64,000 nt of DNA. Origin: Calothrix sp. NIES-4105 (GTDB lineage: Bacteria; Cyanobacteriota; Cyanobacteriia; Cyanobacteriales; Nostocaceae). Position numbers and translations under genes: made by a program. The stretch is from positions 8,671,717 through 8,735,716 of the forward strand of contig NZ_AP018290.1 of assembly GCF_002368415.1 (NCBI RefSeq), in the 5' to 3' direction. Positions 1-9,513 of this stretch are shown in pieces (positions within the stretch are counted from its first letter, which is position 1; the number at the start of each line of letters is the position of its first letter). Under the pieces are notes generated by a model. It did not search any database. It saw only the letters and a program-made list of their open reading frames with translations, and had not been told where the DNA came from.

Positions 1-413
1 TGATTCCCGGTATGAACAAAATCAGCGACGACCAACTTAAACAGGGTGAAGTTCAGTTGAAGCGCTGCGAAGCCATGATTAATTCGATGACTCCCCAAGA
101 ACGTCGCGACCCAGATTTACTCGCTAGTTCTCCAAGTCGTCGGCGCCGTGTTGCCAAAGGTTCGGGGTATAAAGAACCTGATATTAGCAAATTAGTCAGC
201 GATTTTCAACGAATGCGCTCGATGATGCAGCAAATGGGTCAAGGAAAATTTCCTGGAATGCCTGGTGGAGGAGGAATGTTTGGCGGTGGGGATCCATACT
301 CCGCAGGTGGTCGTCCAGCAGCACCTGGATGGCGTGGGTATAATGGTGGTGTTGATGCTGGCAAAAAGAAACAAAAAAAGGATAAAAAGAAAAAGGGCTT
401 TGGAACGCTTTAG
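1..413 (+). CDS. ffh: Signal recognition particle protein Ffh (SRP54), 3' end only
   Basis: This is the C-terminal part of the SRP GTPase that binds signal sequences and 4.5S RNA during co-translational membrane targeting. The reading frame is open from base 3, so the start lies before the window. What is visible is the methionine-rich M domain: a PGMNKI-like stretch, the helix ending in NSMTPQERRDP, the RNA-binding SRRRRVAKGSG segment and the FQRMRSMMQQMG helix. The end is Gly/Pro-rich with a lysine-rich tail (KKKQKKDKKKK). The NG GTPase domain is outside the window. It is followed on the same strand by rpsP and a KH-protein gene, an order I know from cyanobacteria. Confidence 0.95.
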   Translation, partial: IPGMNKISDDQLKQGEVQLKRCEAMINSMTPQERRDPDLLASSPSRRRRVAKGSGYKEPDISKLVSDFQRMRSMMQQMGQGKFPGMPGGGGMFGGGDPYSAGGRPAAPGWRGYNGGVDAGKKKQKKDKKKKGFGTL

Positions 414-516
414 CATAATAATGCAAGCAAACATGATTCTAAATACCCAATAATTCATATCCAATGCTAAAATTAGCATTTCAGTATCAAGTAACTAAGA
501 ACGACAAAATCTCAGT

Positions 517-777
517 ATGATTAAATTGCGCTTGAAGCGATTCGGTAAAAAGCGGGAAGCAAGCTTCCGTATTGTCGCGATGAATAGTCTATCTCGTCGC
601 GATGGACTACCCCTAGAAGAACTGGGATTTTATAACCCCAGAACAAAAGAAGTTAAACTGGATGAAGAAGGAATTCGTCGGCGATTACAGCAAGGCGCCC
701 AACCTACTGATACTGTGCGTCACATTTTAGAGAAAGCTAACGTCTTGGAAAAGGTCAGTGCAAAACCCGCGTCATAA
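517..777 (+). CDS. rpsP: 30S ribosomal protein S16
   Basis: Small-subunit ribosomal protein of 86 residues, the usual length for bacterial S16. The N-terminus [20 protein letters not shown] and the segment [15 protein letters not shown] are diagnostic. The gene lies 103 bases after ffh, and its last 20 bases overlap the start of the KH-protein gene in another frame, so the two are probably translationally coupled. It is likely part of one transcript with ffh and the KH gene. Confidence 0.97.
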   Translation: MIKLRLKRFGKKREASFRIVAMNSLSRRDGLPLEELGFYNPRTKEVKLDEEGIRRRLQQGAQPTDTVRHILEKANVLEKVSAKPAS

Positions 778-1198
778 TGTAACAATTAATTCAAGCGCTC
801 CTGACTACTTTGATTTAGTCAGGTATCTCATCGAACCGTTTTTGGAGTCTCCTGAGTCTTTGAGTATCGATTGCGAGGTGTCTACTAACCATAATCGAAT
901 TTGGATTCGTGTTGCCTTCTCAAGTGCAGACAAAGGAAAAGTATTTGGACGAGGTGGACGCAATATTCAAGCGATTCGCACATGTCTAACGGCTTTCGCC
1001 CTCTTAACTAAACAATCCGTTTACTTGGATGTTTTTGGTAGCGGTAGTCGTGACGAAATGTATGATTCGGAAGACAACGAAGAGCGATTCTCACCTCCTC
1101 GCTCAAGAGATAGACGTGCTATTAGTAGCAATAGTAGCAGTAGTAGCGGTACTAATGGGCAGCGCCCCTTCATAAAACCTCGCTCTCGCCAGGTTTAG
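758..1198 (+). CDS. KH-domain RNA-binding protein (KhpA-like) with Ser/Arg-rich tail
   Basis: Protein of 146 residues starting with GTG inside rpsP. Residues about 12-95 form a type II KH fold with the RNA-binding GxxG loop visible as GRGG at 64-67, followed by the NIQAIR helix. The ending from about residue 105 is acidic, then rich in serine and arginine (SSNSSSSSG), and is probably disordered; this makes the protein longer than the roughly 75-90 residues of KhpA/YlqC in Gram-positive bacteria. KhpA-type proteins bind RNA globally and are commonly encoded next to rpsP. The overlap with rpsP suggests coupled translation. No catalytic activity is expected. Confidence 0.9.
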   Translation: MQNPRHNVTINSSAPDYFDLVRYLIEPFLESPESLSIDCEVSTNHNRIWIRVAFSSADKGKVFGRGGRNIQAIRTCLTAFALLTKQSVYLDVFGSGSRDEMYDSEDNEERFSPPRSRDRRAISSNSSSSSGTNGQRPFIKPRSRQV

Positions 1199-1267
1199 TT
1201 AAATTAGTTTTAGGCGCCCTAATTGTGTTATTCAACCAAACAGGCGCCCATTCGTTAAGTAAACTTC

Positions 1268-1277
1268 AAGGAGGTGA
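1268..1277 (+). promoter_or_regulatory. Strong ribosome binding site of rpsU
   Basis: AAGGAGGTGA lies just upstream of the GTG codon at 1287 and is a near-perfect match to the anti-Shine-Dalgarno sequence. It fixes the start of the short S21 gene. Confidence 0.85.
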
Positions 1278-1286
1278 AAGCAGAAA

Positions 1287-1463
1287 GTGGCTGAAGTCCG
1301 TTTGGGTGAAAATGAAACAATTGACTCAGCGTTAAGACGTTTTAAGAAAAAAATTCGTGCGTCCGGAATTTTATCTGAAGTCAAGCGCCGAGAACGTTAT
1401 GAAAAGCCCAGTTTGCGCCGTAAGCTCAAAGCGGAAGCCGCGCGTAAGGGTGGACGACAATAA
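1287..1463 (+). CDS. rpsU: 30S ribosomal protein S21
   Basis: A 58-residue basic protein starting with GTG at 1287. It begins [20 protein letters not shown] and continues through the arginine-rich helix containing [15 protein letters not shown], then [13 protein letters not shown], the classic S21 pattern. S21 sits on the small-subunit platform near the anti-Shine-Dalgarno end of 16S rRNA and helps initiation. The length matches the family. It is followed by an inverted repeat near 1559-1590 that could terminate the transcript. Confidence 0.95.
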   Translation: MAEVRLGENETIDSALRRFKKKIRASGILSEVKRRERYEKPSLRRKLKAEAARKGGRQ

Positions 1464-1558
1464 AAAACTAGTATATTTGTTGTACTCAGTGCGTTTCACT
1501 TTTGCAATCTGTTGTATTAGTTTGAGACAATATATCTCAACCTTTTAACTAATTTGAA

Positions 1559-1592
1559 GCAAGTAGAGGCGTGAATTGCGTCTCTGCTTTAA
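1559..1592 (+). terminator. Probable terminator after rpsU
   Basis: Imperfect inverted repeat AAGTAGAGGCG / CGTCTCTGCTT with a 7-base loop, followed by a short T-containing tract. It lies between rpsU and phoH, ending about 20 bases before the phoH start. It could equally be a dispersed palindrome, since a related GTAGAGACGCG palindrome occurs at 45545. Confidence 0.45.
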
Positions 1593-1614
1593 CTCTTTAT
1601 ATTGAAAATTAACT

Positions 1615-2568
1615 ATGGCAGGTGCCTCTATAATTCAACTGCCCAGTATTGAAAGCGCACTCGCACTTGCGGGTAATTATGAAGAAAATCTTAAACTAAT
1701 TGGGCGCCGTACCGGAGCTTCAGTTGCACTGCGTGGACAAGAGTTACTCCTAACTGGTACACAAAATCAAGTTGAGCGCGCGTCGAAAATAGTCCACTCT
1801 TTAGAAGAGTTATGGAGTCATAGCAAAAATATTTACAGTACTGATATATTAGCTGCAATTCAAGCTCTTGATACGCACAATGAAGATGATTTGCAAGACT
1901 TGCAGCGCGATATTGTCGCAAAGACTCGTCGTGGTGAAGAAGTTCGAGCTAAAACGTTTCGTCAGCGGCAGTATATTCAAGCCTTGCGCTCTGATGATTT
2001 AATTTTTTGTACTGGACCTGCGGGTACTGGTAAGACATTTTTGGCCGTAGTTGTTGCGGTACAGGCATTACTTGCCAACCAATTTGAGAAAATAATTCTT
2101 ACCCGTCCAGCAGTCGAAGCAGGTGAGAAGCTTGGTTTTTTACCTGGAGATTTGCAGCAAAAAGTTAATCCTTACCTGCGTCCGCTTTATGATGCGATTA
2201 ATGAATTTATCGACTCTGAGAAAGTGCCTAATTTGATTGAACGCGGCATTATTGAAGTGGCGCCGCTTGCTTACATGCGAGGACGCACGCTTAACAATGC
2301 TTTTGTAATAGTCGATGAAGCTCAAAATACAACACCAGCGCAAATGAAAATGGTATTAACGCGCTTAGGTTTTCATTCGCGCATGGTAATTACAGGAGAC
2401 ATGACGCAGACAGATTTATTACCAAGTCAACAATCGGGACTAGCTGTTGCATTACGCATTTTAAAAGGCGTTGAAGGAATCGCATTCAGTGAATTTACGC
2501 AAAAAGATGTTGTGCGTCATGCTTTAGTACAGCGAATTGTTGCTGCGTATGAAAGATACGAAAAATAG
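1615..2568 (+). CDS. phoH: PhoH family ATPase (YbeZ-like)
   Basis: Cytosolic P-loop protein of 317 residues. A small N-terminal KH-like domain (about 1-100) precedes the PhoH ATPase domain. Walker A is GPAGTGKT at 134-141, Walker B is VDEAQNT beginning at 233, and the motif ITGDMTQTDL follows. PhoH/YbeZ proteins are RNA-linked NTPases thought to act with the endoribonuclease YbeY in rRNA maturation. This fits the position behind ffh, rpsP, a KH protein and rpsU. The intergenic space to rpsU is about 150 bases, so it may have its own promoter. Confidence 0.93.
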   Translation: MAGASIIQLPSIESALALAGNYEENLKLIGRRTGASVALRGQELLLTGTQNQVERASKIVHSLEELWSHSKNIYSTDILAAIQALDTHNEDDLQDLQRDIVAKTRRGEEVRAKTFRQRQYIQALRSDDLIFCTGPAGTGKTFLAVVVAVQALLANQFEKIILTRPAVEAGEKLGFLPGDLQQKVNPYLRPLYDAINEFIDSEKVPNLIERGIIEVAPLAYMRGRTLNNAFVIVDEAQNTTPAQMKMVLTRLGFHSRMVITGDMTQTDLLPSQQSGLAVALRILKGVEGIAFSEFTQKDVVRHALVQRIVAAYERYEK

Positions 2569-2605
2569 AATTGTTACATTTGTAGCAGAAGTTTTTCGCC
2601 TGTGC

Positions 2606-2640
2606 AGTGAGGTTTGTATGGTGGGCAATGCCCACCTTAC
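2606..2640. repeat. Short palindrome GTGGGC/GCCCAC after phoH
   Basis: GGTGGGCAATGCCCACC forms a perfect 7-bp stem with a 3-base loop. A sibling hairpin (GGTGGCTTAAGCCACC) is at about 62551. It could terminate phoH, but lacks a clear T run. Confidence 0.5.
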
Positions 2641-2713
2641 TGATAATAATGTGTGTTATTTGACATAAAAACATGGGAACACTGAGGAAAGAGTTACATG
2701 TGATCTACCGATT

Positions 2714-5700
2714 ATGTCAAACGATTTAATAAAAATTGATATTGATAATCAAAATTGCCAAGAACAGCTAGAGCGAACAGTTCAATATCAAAAAATATTA
2801 ACCAGGATTCTTAGTAAAATTCGCGCGTCAATTCAATTAGAAAGTTTGTGTTTGACAACTTCGCAAGATATATGTTTGGCTCTTGGAGTTGAGCGAGTAG
2901 CGTTTTACCGTTTTAATTCTGACTGGAGCGGGAGCTTTGTTGATGCTTTTGGGTTTGCCCAAGCTCCTTGGGATAGTTTAAATGTATTTGGAAAGAATTT
3001 AATTTGGGAAGATACGCATTTGCAGGAAACCAAAGGGGGACGGTATCGCAAGAATGAACCGTTTGCGGTTACGGATGTTTACTCTTGTGGTCATTCACGC
3101 TGTCATATTGAGTTGCTTGAACAATTTCAGGTGCGTGCTTATGCTTTGGCGCCTATTTTTGTTGGTGCTTCGTTATGGGGGTTACTTGCAGCTTATCAGC
3201 ATTCGGATAAGCGTCCGTGGGCTTGTTACGAAGTGGAATTTTTAGCGACTGCTGGACAACATTTGGGAATTGCGATCCAGCAAGCAGAAATTTTGGAGCA
3301 GTCACAACAAAGAACTACAGAATTACAAGATGCTGTTGCACGACAGCACGCTTTAAGTGAGGTAGTGGGAAATATTCGCTCATCACTCGATACAAACTTT
3401 ATCTTTGATACAACTTGCAAGGAGCTTTGTAAACTACTCAAGCTTGAGCGTGCTGCTATCTATCGCTTTAACTCGGACTGGAGTGGCGAATTTATTAGTA
3501 ATTTTGGCACTGTTGAATCGCAGTGGGATAGTGCAAATCGCTTGGGTCAAAATATGGTTTGGGAGGATACTCACCTACAAGAAACCTTCGGTGGTCGCTA
3601 CCGTAATAATGAATGCTTTGCAGTCGCTGATATTTATAAAGCTGGACATTCACGCTGTCATTTAGATGTGTTAGAGCAGTTCAAGATACGTGCTTATGCG
3701 TTGGCGCCTATTTTTGTTGGTTCTAAGCTGTGGGGACTTTTAGCAGCTTACCAACATTCTAGTACACGGCAATGGGCAGCTTACGAAGTGGAGTTTCTTG
3801 CTCAAGCTGGCGCCCAATTGGGTGTAGCAATTCAACAAGCAGAAATTTTAGAGCAATCGAAACAACAAGCGAATGCTTTATTCAATGCTGTTGCTCGACA
3901 GCGCGCGTTAACAGAAGTTGTGAGTAAAATTCGCTCGTCTCTGGATACTGAATTAATTCTTCAAACTACTAGCCAAGAAGTTTGTAAGCTATTGAAAGTG
4001 GAACGGGTTGCAGTATATAGATTTAATGAAGATTGGAGTGGTGAATTTGTCAGCCAGTTTTGTATGGCTGAACCACAATGGGTAGGTATAGGAATTGGGA
4101 AAAACACGGTATGGGAAGATACGCATCTCCAAGACACTAAAGGTGGTCGATACCGCAATAACGAAACGTTCGCGGTTGCCGATATTTATAACGTTGGACA
4201 TGCACGCTGTCACTTGGATTTGTTAGAACAATTTAAGATTCGAGCTTATGCTTTGGCGCCTATTTTTGTTGGACGCAGTTTATGGGGACTACTTGCAGCT
4301 TATCAACATTCGGCGCCGCGTCAATGGGATGATGTGGAAGTTGAATTTTTGGCTCAGGTTGCAGGTCAACTAGGGGTGGCAATTCAAAGCGCTGATTTAT
4401 TATCTAAATCCCAAAGTCGAGCTACTGAATTACAGCAATCAGCTTTCCAGCGTCAAATATTGTTTGATGTGGTAGCAAAAATTCGCGCATCGCTTGACTT
4501 AGAAACAATTTTTAAAACAATGGCTCAAGAGGTGCGACGTTCTTTAAAAGCCGACCGAGTAGGTGTTTTCCGCTTTGACCCCAACTCTAACTTTTGTAGT
4601 GGTGAATTTATCGCCGAAGACGTACTATCATTTGAATCAGCACTAGGGTCTAAAATTGAAGACCATTGTTTCGGCGAACAATACGCTCCTCAATATAAAA
4701 AAGGTCGAGTCCAGGTTATTAATGACATCAAAGAAGCTCAGTTTCAAGATTGTCACCTAGAAATGTTAGAGCGGTTTCAAATCAAAGCTCAAATGATTGT
4801 ACCTTTGATGGAAGGAGAAAGATTGTGGGGACTTTTGTGTATTCATCAATGTAGTCGTTCTCGAAATTGGGAAGAAGTTGAACTTAAGTTTGTCACACAG
4901 GTTGCAGCACAATTAAGTGTTGCTTTACGCCAAGCTAACTTGCTTCATCAAACGCGCGAGCAAACCGATAAATTAACAAAAACATTAAATGACTTGCAAA
5001 AAGCTCAACTTCAAATCATCCAATCAGAGAAAATGGCTTCTTTAGGACAGTTAGTATCAGGAGTTGCACATGAAATTAATAACCCTATAAACTTTATATA
5101 TGGCAACCTCCAACATGCTAGTGAGTATACTCAGCAATTACTTCACTGCTTACAATTATATCGGCGCCATTATCCAATACCAGTCGCCGAAATTCAACAC
5201 TATCTAGACGCAACAGACCTAGAATATTTGTTTGAAGATATAACAAATATATTTCAATCAATGCAAATTGGAACCGACCGTATTCGTGAAATAGTCTTAT
5301 CACTACGCAATTTTTCCCGTTTAGATGAAGCAGAACTAAAAAAAGTTAACATTCATGAAGGAATTGATAGTACTTTGATGATTTTACAAAATCGTTTAAA
5401 ACCCTTATCAGATGCCCATCATATTCAAGTAATTAGAGACTATGGTAAATTACCTTTAGTAGAATGCTATCCAGGTCAACTTAATCAAGTGTTCATGAAC
5501 ATATTAGTAAATGCCATTGACGCACTCGAAGAGCATAAGCAAAAGCTAACACCTGAAGAAATCAAAGCAAAACCAAGTACTATCAGGATTTCAACAACTG
5601 TAATCGATAATAATTGGGTAGCAATTTCGATTGCAGATAATGGAGCAGGAATTACAGAGGAAGTAATTTTGCAGCTATTTAATCCATTTTTTACGACTAA

Positions 5701-5845
5701 ACCAGTAGGTAAAGGTACAGGACTAGGTTTATCAATTAGCTATCAAATAGTCACTGATACACATAATGGTAAAATTTATTGCCAATCGGCGCCGGGTCAA
5801 GGTGCAGAATTTGTAGTTGAAATTCCAGTTAGTCAAAAAATATAA
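2714..5845 (+). CDS. Soluble histidine kinase with four tandem bilin-type GAF domains
   Basis: Protein of 1043 residues with no membrane segment. Four GAF domains span roughly 25-195, 210-380, 395-560 and 580-745. Each carries the Cys-His pair typical of cyanobacteriochrome bilin-binding GAFs: Cys130, Cys315, Cys499 and Cys680. GAFs 1-3 are near-copies with EDTHLQETKGGRYR-type motifs, SRCH or ARCH, and LWGLLAAYQHS. GAF4 differs and resembles red/green-type domains (KKGRVQVINDI, QDCH, LWGLLCIHQCS). A linker leads to the kinase core: H-box VAHEINNP (His786), N-box NILVNAIDALEE, G1 IADNGAGI and G2 GKGTGLGLS. The likely role is light-regulated phosphotransfer to a response regulator not encoded nearby. 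Bilin attachment is inferred from the motifs. Confidence 0.88.
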   Translation: MSNDLIKIDIDNQNCQEQLERTVQYQKILTRILSKIRASIQLESLCLTTSQDICLALGVERVAFYRFNSDWSGSFVDAFGFAQAPWDSLNVFGKNLIWEDTHLQETKGGRYRKNEPFAVTDVYSCGHSRCHIELLEQFQVRAYALAPIFVGASLWGLLAAYQHSDKRPWACYEVEFLATAGQHLGIAIQQAEILEQSQQRTTELQDAVARQHALSEVVGNIRSSLDTNFIFDTTCKELCKLLKLERAAIYRFNSDWSGEFISNFGTVESQWDSANRLGQNMVWEDTHLQETFGGRYRNNECFAVADIYKAGHSRCHLDVLEQFKIRAYALAPIFVGSKLWGLLAAYQHSSTRQWAAYEVEFLAQAGAQLGVAIQQAEILEQSKQQANALFNAVARQRALTEVVSKIRSSLDTELILQTTSQEVCKLLKVERVAVYRFNEDWSGEFVSQFCMAEPQWVGIGIGKNTVWEDTHLQDTKGGRYRNNETFAVADIYNVGHARCHLDLLEQFKIRAYALAPIFVGRSLWGLLAAYQHSAPRQWDDVEVEFLAQVAGQLGVAIQSADLLSKSQSRATELQQSAFQRQILFDVVAKIRASLDLETIFKTMAQEVRRSLKADRVGVFRFDPNSNFCSGEFIAEDVLSFESALGSKIEDHCFGEQYAPQYKKGRVQVINDIKEAQFQDCHLEMLERFQIKAQMIVPLMEGERLWGLLCIHQCSRSRNWEEVELKFVTQVAAQLSVALRQANLLHQTREQTDKLTKTLNDLQKAQLQIIQSEKMASLGQLVSGVAHEINNPINFIYGNLQHASEYTQQLLHCLQLYRRHYPIPVAEIQHYLDATDLEYLFEDITNIFQSMQIGTDRIREIVLSLRNFSRLDEAELKKVNIHEGIDSTLMILQNRLKPLSDAHHIQVIRDYGKLPLVECYPGQLNQVFMNILVNAIDALEEHKQKLTPEEIKAKPSTIRISTTVIDNNWVAISIADNGAGITEEVILQLFNPFFTTKPVGKGTGLGLSISYQIVTDTHNGKIYCQSAPGQGAEFVVEIPVSQKI

Positions 5846-5879
5846 TTATGTAGCTCACGGATGGGCGCCTGTGCTGCTT

Positions 5880-6119
5880 TCACATAGCAGCTAAAACAGA
5901 ATTAGCATAGGTAAAAATCTGTGCCAATTCAGATATACCATCTAACTCAGCTTTTTCTTCTTTTGTAATTAATCCTGATTTATTTTTGTCTAATAGTTCG
6001 TCGGAACGAGCTTGGAGTTCATCAGTAAGCCTGAAAAAATTAAGATTATTTACTTTCTCAAGCTTAATCCCTGTTTCTAACCAGTATGACGGCTCTATCA
6101 TCAATTTTGGATCAATCAT
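5880..6119 (-). CDS. Small conserved cyanobacterial-type hypothetical protein
   Basis: A 79-residue protein, mostly helical and charged (DELLDKNKSGLITKEEKAEL), with no signal peptide or membrane segment. I do not recognise a named family, but the composition and length look like a genuine small cytosolic protein. It runs antiparallel to the preceding kinase and ends 34 bases from that gene's stop. The next gene on the minus strand, a Ser/Thr kinase, lies upstream, so co-transcription is possible but untested. Confidence 0.6.
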   Translation of the reverse strand: MIDPKLMIEPSYWLETGIKLEKVNNLNFFRLTDELQARSDELLDKNKSGLITKEEKAELDGISELAQIFTYANSVLAAM

Positions 6120-6237
6120 GGCTTGAACATCGAATACAGCATATTTATTTTAGCTTTTCTAAATGTTGTATTACAACTAAGTGTTCTCGGCGCCTCTGTG
6201 GTAAGTAATTTTTTTGCGCTGAAGCGCTACTACGTAC

Positions 6238-7845
6238 CTATTCCCAATTAATGGGTATGTCTAAAAAATAACTCAGTTCTTCTGCTAACCAGTAAAGTTC
6301 TGGTGTAGTAAGTTTATAATTTAGTCCATATCTTTTGTTGGCTACCCACAGATATAAGCTGGGTGGTACTTCCTTTTGCTCTGTTGTTTTATTTCCATGA
6401 TCATCGGTTCCTGTCTCGACTAATTTATAACTTTTCTTTTCAAATATTATTTTTGAAATACTTTGTGTGGGTTTTTTTAAAATGGTGTAAGTTTCTTTGC
6501 TTTGAAATATACTTGTGTAGGTAAATCGGATTGTTATACTTTCTTGATTTATATTTACATTTAACGCATCTAAATGTTTTAAATCTTGATGTAATATAGG
6601 TTTTTCGTCAGGTATCAAAGCTTGATAAAAACTTTTGATGTTAGAAGACGTTTTTGGTGATAGCAAGCGTATAACTATGGCACCAACACTAACAAATAAG
6701 AGTGAGTTGCGGATAAATTCGGGGAAAACGAAGAGAAAAGCCCACAAAAGTGAGATTGGAATACCAATAACTGGTAGCAGTACGAGTAAGGAACATGAAA
6801 TTAAAATTAACCATGACCAAAGACCGCGAAGAGTTATAATATCAAATATTTTACTAGCCCAAGTTGGCTGATAATCTTTTTTAAGATTATTTATCACTTG
6901 AAGATAAGCTTTTCTTGTCGATGAGTATTGTCTATAAGGAATAGTAATATCTATATGACTAGCGGCTTTTGTCAATATAATATTACTTAAAGGTGGCTTT
7001 TTAATTGTTAGTTCGCCTGTTAAGCCTGTTAAAGCCGACTGAACCGAATCAAAACGCTTTTTCAAACTGGGGTGAGTCATCAACTTCAGCCAATCTTTAA
7101 ATGTAGAACTAATGTTTGCCGCCTCTTCAAACTGAATTTGTAAATCTACAAATTGCAAATCAACTGGTTCAACACCTGTTACTAGATGGATCAGCGTTGC
7201 ACCTAAACTGTATAAGTCAGAAGCAAAAGATACTCTACCTACAAATTGTTCTGGCGCCATATAACCATAAGTACCGACTATTGTCATGGTTCCATCTTGA
7301 GCAGAACGTGTTTGTACTGAACCAAAATCAACTAAATAAACACTACCGATATGGTGAGCAGAACGGTCAGCTAATAAAATATTACTTGGTTTAATATCAC
7401 GATGAATAACAGGTGGTTGGTGTGAGTGAAGATAATCTAATACTGAAAGTAAAGATTTTGCTAGCTGCTTAACTTCGGTTTCGCTGAATGTTCTACCACC
7501 CACCAAGTACTCTTGAAGAGATTGAGCATTAATGTAAGTTTGCGTATGAGCAAATGCTTTTAAATTAGGAGTATCAACACTGAAGTAATCTATATATTGA
7601 GGAATTGAAGGATGTGATAAAGACTTGAGAGTTTCAACTTCGCGCTCAAATAATTTTAAATCATCCCAACGAAAATTTTCGTTGAAGATTAATAATTTAA
7701 TGACTAGTAACTCTTGTGTTTGCAAATCCTGTGCTAAAAAAGTCCGGCGCCCAGCGTTACGCCCTAACTCTCTTTTAATTTTATAGCGATTATTTAGCAA
7801 TTCATTTGACAATATAAAATTCTTCATATTTTTTATCAAGTACAC
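6238..7845 (-). CDS. Membrane-anchored Ser/Thr protein kinase (first of a tandem pair)
   Basis: Hanks-type kinase of 535 residues. The catalytic domain (about 20-290) has the VAIK-type lysine Lys50, the catalytic loop HRDIKPSN with Asp150, DFG at 173-175 and APEQ at about 197-200. The glycine loop is degenerate (GRNAGR). After the kinase come two or three hydrophobic segments at about 345-400, then a C-terminal soluble domain of about 130 residues. The start is GTG at 7845 or more likely ATG at 7827 (MKNFILSN). The neighbouring gene on the same strand is a paralogue of the same architecture, which points to a tandem duplication. The substrate is unknown. Confidence 0.88.
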   Translation of the reverse strand: MYLIKNMKNFILSNELLNNRYKIKRELGRNAGRRTFLAQDLQTQELLVIKLLIFNENFRWDDLKLFEREVETLKSLSHPSIPQYIDYFSVDTPNLKAFAHTQTYINAQSLQEYLVGGRTFSETEVKQLAKSLLSVLDYLHSHQPPVIHRDIKPSNILLADRSAHHIGSVYLVDFGSVQTRSAQDGTMTIVGTYGYMAPEQFVGRVSFASDLYSLGATLIHLVTGVEPVDLQFVDLQIQFEEAANISSTFKDWLKLMTHPSLKKRFDSVQSALTGLTGELTIKKPPLSNIILTKAASHIDITIPYRQYSSTRKAYLQVINNLKKDYQPTWASKIFDIITLRGLWSWLILISCSLLVLLPVIGIPISLLWAFLFVFPEFIRNSLLFVSVGAIVIRLLSPKTSSNIKSFYQALIPDEKPILHQDLKHLDALNVNINQESITIRFTYTSIFQSKETYTILKKPTQSISKIIFEKKSYKLVETGTDDHGNKTTEQKEVPPSLYLWVANKRYGLNYKLTTPELYWLAEELSYFLDIPINWE

Positions 7846-7873
7846 TAGTGGATGAATTTTAGATGTTTTTCAC

Positions 7874-9370
7874 TTATTCCTTAAACAAAGGAACATCTAA
7901 AAAATTGCTTATTTGCTGTGCCAACCAATCTCGTTCTTCTAATTTTAAAGGTTGATGCAAATATGTATTTAAATCGTGCTGCCCAAATGTTGCCTCCCAA
8001 AAAATTATACTAGGAGACTTTTGCATCTTTTCAACCATATTTCTTAGATTGATTAGTTTATATTGTTCGGCGCTAGCAACTATCTTCCAAATATGTTCTC
8101 TGGCAATTATTTTTGGCTGTGAACCTGTTAATGTACGACTACCATTAACTTCTTTGGCAATAACTATCTGTTTTTCATCCAATGTCAAAATTGTCTGCCC
8201 AAATAAATGAATAATCAGATTAATCATTATATAGGTAGTCAGTGATACACTTAATAGTGTAATTATTGATAGTGTAATTATATCTCCTGAAATTAGTGCA
8301 TTTAAAAAAATATCAATTATTAAATTAATAAAAGTTTGTAAAAAGAAAAACCCGACAAATGATATAACTAAAGTTGGGAAAAAGGCATAACAAATATTGC
8401 TGATGATTTGCCATCTAGTTTTAGCCGGAAATCTGATTTCTAACTTCTCATTGGTTCTAATCAGTTTGATTTTACTGTATGATGGCTTGCATAATTGTGA
8501 ATAATTTTTTTGATTAAATAAATTATATTCATTTTTTAATTTTATGTCCGATAAATTATTTATAGCTTCTAGTGCTGTTTTTGCTGAATTAAAACGCCGA
8601 TTTAAACTAGGCTGTATCATTAAACTTAACCAAGTTTTTAACTCGATACTAAGATGACTTATTTGGTCGAATTGAATATTTAAATCATCATCAAGTAATT
8701 CAGAAGGGTGTTTTAGTGTCGCTAAATAAATTAAAGTCATTCCCAAACTATATAAATCTGATGCAGGAAAAGCTCTTCCTCCAAATTGTTCAGGTGGCAT
8801 GTAACCATAAGTACCAACTACTGTTCTAGTGCCATGTGACTTTATAGTTGTCTGCACTGAACCAAAATCTACTAAATATATATCTCCAACACTATTGCCC
8901 GAACTATTTTTTAATAAAATATTGCTGGGTTTGATGTCACGATGAATGACTGCTGGTTGCCGTGAATGTAGATAATCTAATATTTCTAATAGTAATTTAC
9001 CTAATTGAATGATTTCGTGTTCGCTAAAATTTCGCCCAGCTTCCACATATTCTTGAAGTGATTTTGCTTCGATATAAGTTTGTACTAACGCAAATCCTTT
9101 TAATTCTTCAGTGTCTAGCTCAAAATAGTCAAGATATTTAGGAATAGCTGGATAATCTAGATTTTTTAGCGTTTCTGCTTCTCTTTCAAATAACTTTAAA
9201 TCTTCCCAGCGAAATTCCTCGTTAAATAATAAAATTTTGATAACTACTAACTCATTTTGCAGCTCTTGAGCAAGTAGCGTGCGTCTTGCTCCGTTTTGCG
9301 CGATTTTTCTGATGATAGTGTAACGGTTGTGTAGCATATCAGAAGCATCGCGCGGTAGTTTCTCTAACAT
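7874..9370 (-). CDS. Membrane-anchored Ser/Thr protein kinase (second of a tandem pair)
   Basis: Protein of 498 residues with the same layout as its downstream neighbour: kinase domain with Lys45, HRDIKPSN (Asp145), DFG at 168-170 and PPEQFGG. Two hydrophobic segments follow (about 340-400), then a C-terminal domain of about 100 residues. The glycine loop is again weak (AQNGARR). The two genes are only 28 bases apart, so they are probably co-transcribed from upstream of 9370. The C-terminal domains have diverged much more than the kinase domains, suggesting different inputs acting on similar catalytic cores. Confidence 0.87.
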   Translation of the reverse strand: MLEKLPRDASDMLHNRYTIIRKIAQNGARRTLLAQELQNELVVIKILLFNEEFRWEDLKLFEREAETLKNLDYPAIPKYLDYFELDTEELKGFALVQTYIEAKSLQEYVEAGRNFSEHEIIQLGKLLLEILDYLHSRQPAVIHRDIKPSNILLKNSSGNSVGDIYLVDFGSVQTTIKSHGTRTVVGTYGYMPPEQFGGRAFPASDLYSLGMTLIYLATLKHPSELLDDDLNIQFDQISHLSIELKTWLSLMIQPSLNRRFNSAKTALEAINNLSDIKLKNEYNLFNQKNYSQLCKPSYSKIKLIRTNEKLEIRFPAKTRWQIISNICYAFFPTLVISFVGFFFLQTFINLIIDIFLNALISGDIITLSIITLLSVSLTTYIMINLIIHLFGQTILTLDEKQIVIAKEVNGSRTLTGSQPKIIAREHIWKIVASAEQYKLINLRNMVEKMQKSPSIIFWEATFGQHDLNTYLHQPLKLEERDWLAQQISNFLDVPLFKE

Positions 9371-9513
9371 AGTTTGAATGCTTACGGTTTGTTATATACC
9401 CTTCCTTAGTACTAGTATAGAAAATTAAACTTATGCAGTTGTTTACATTTCTTCATTAAATGCAATAAACCCGGTATCTTAGAGATAGTGGGTAAAATAG
9501 AGGTCTGATCAAA

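Noticed and set aside
192-479. Minus-strand frames opposite the ffh tail
   Set aside because: They mirror the Gly-rich and Lys-rich tail of Ffh and have low-complexity Phe/Leu/His content.
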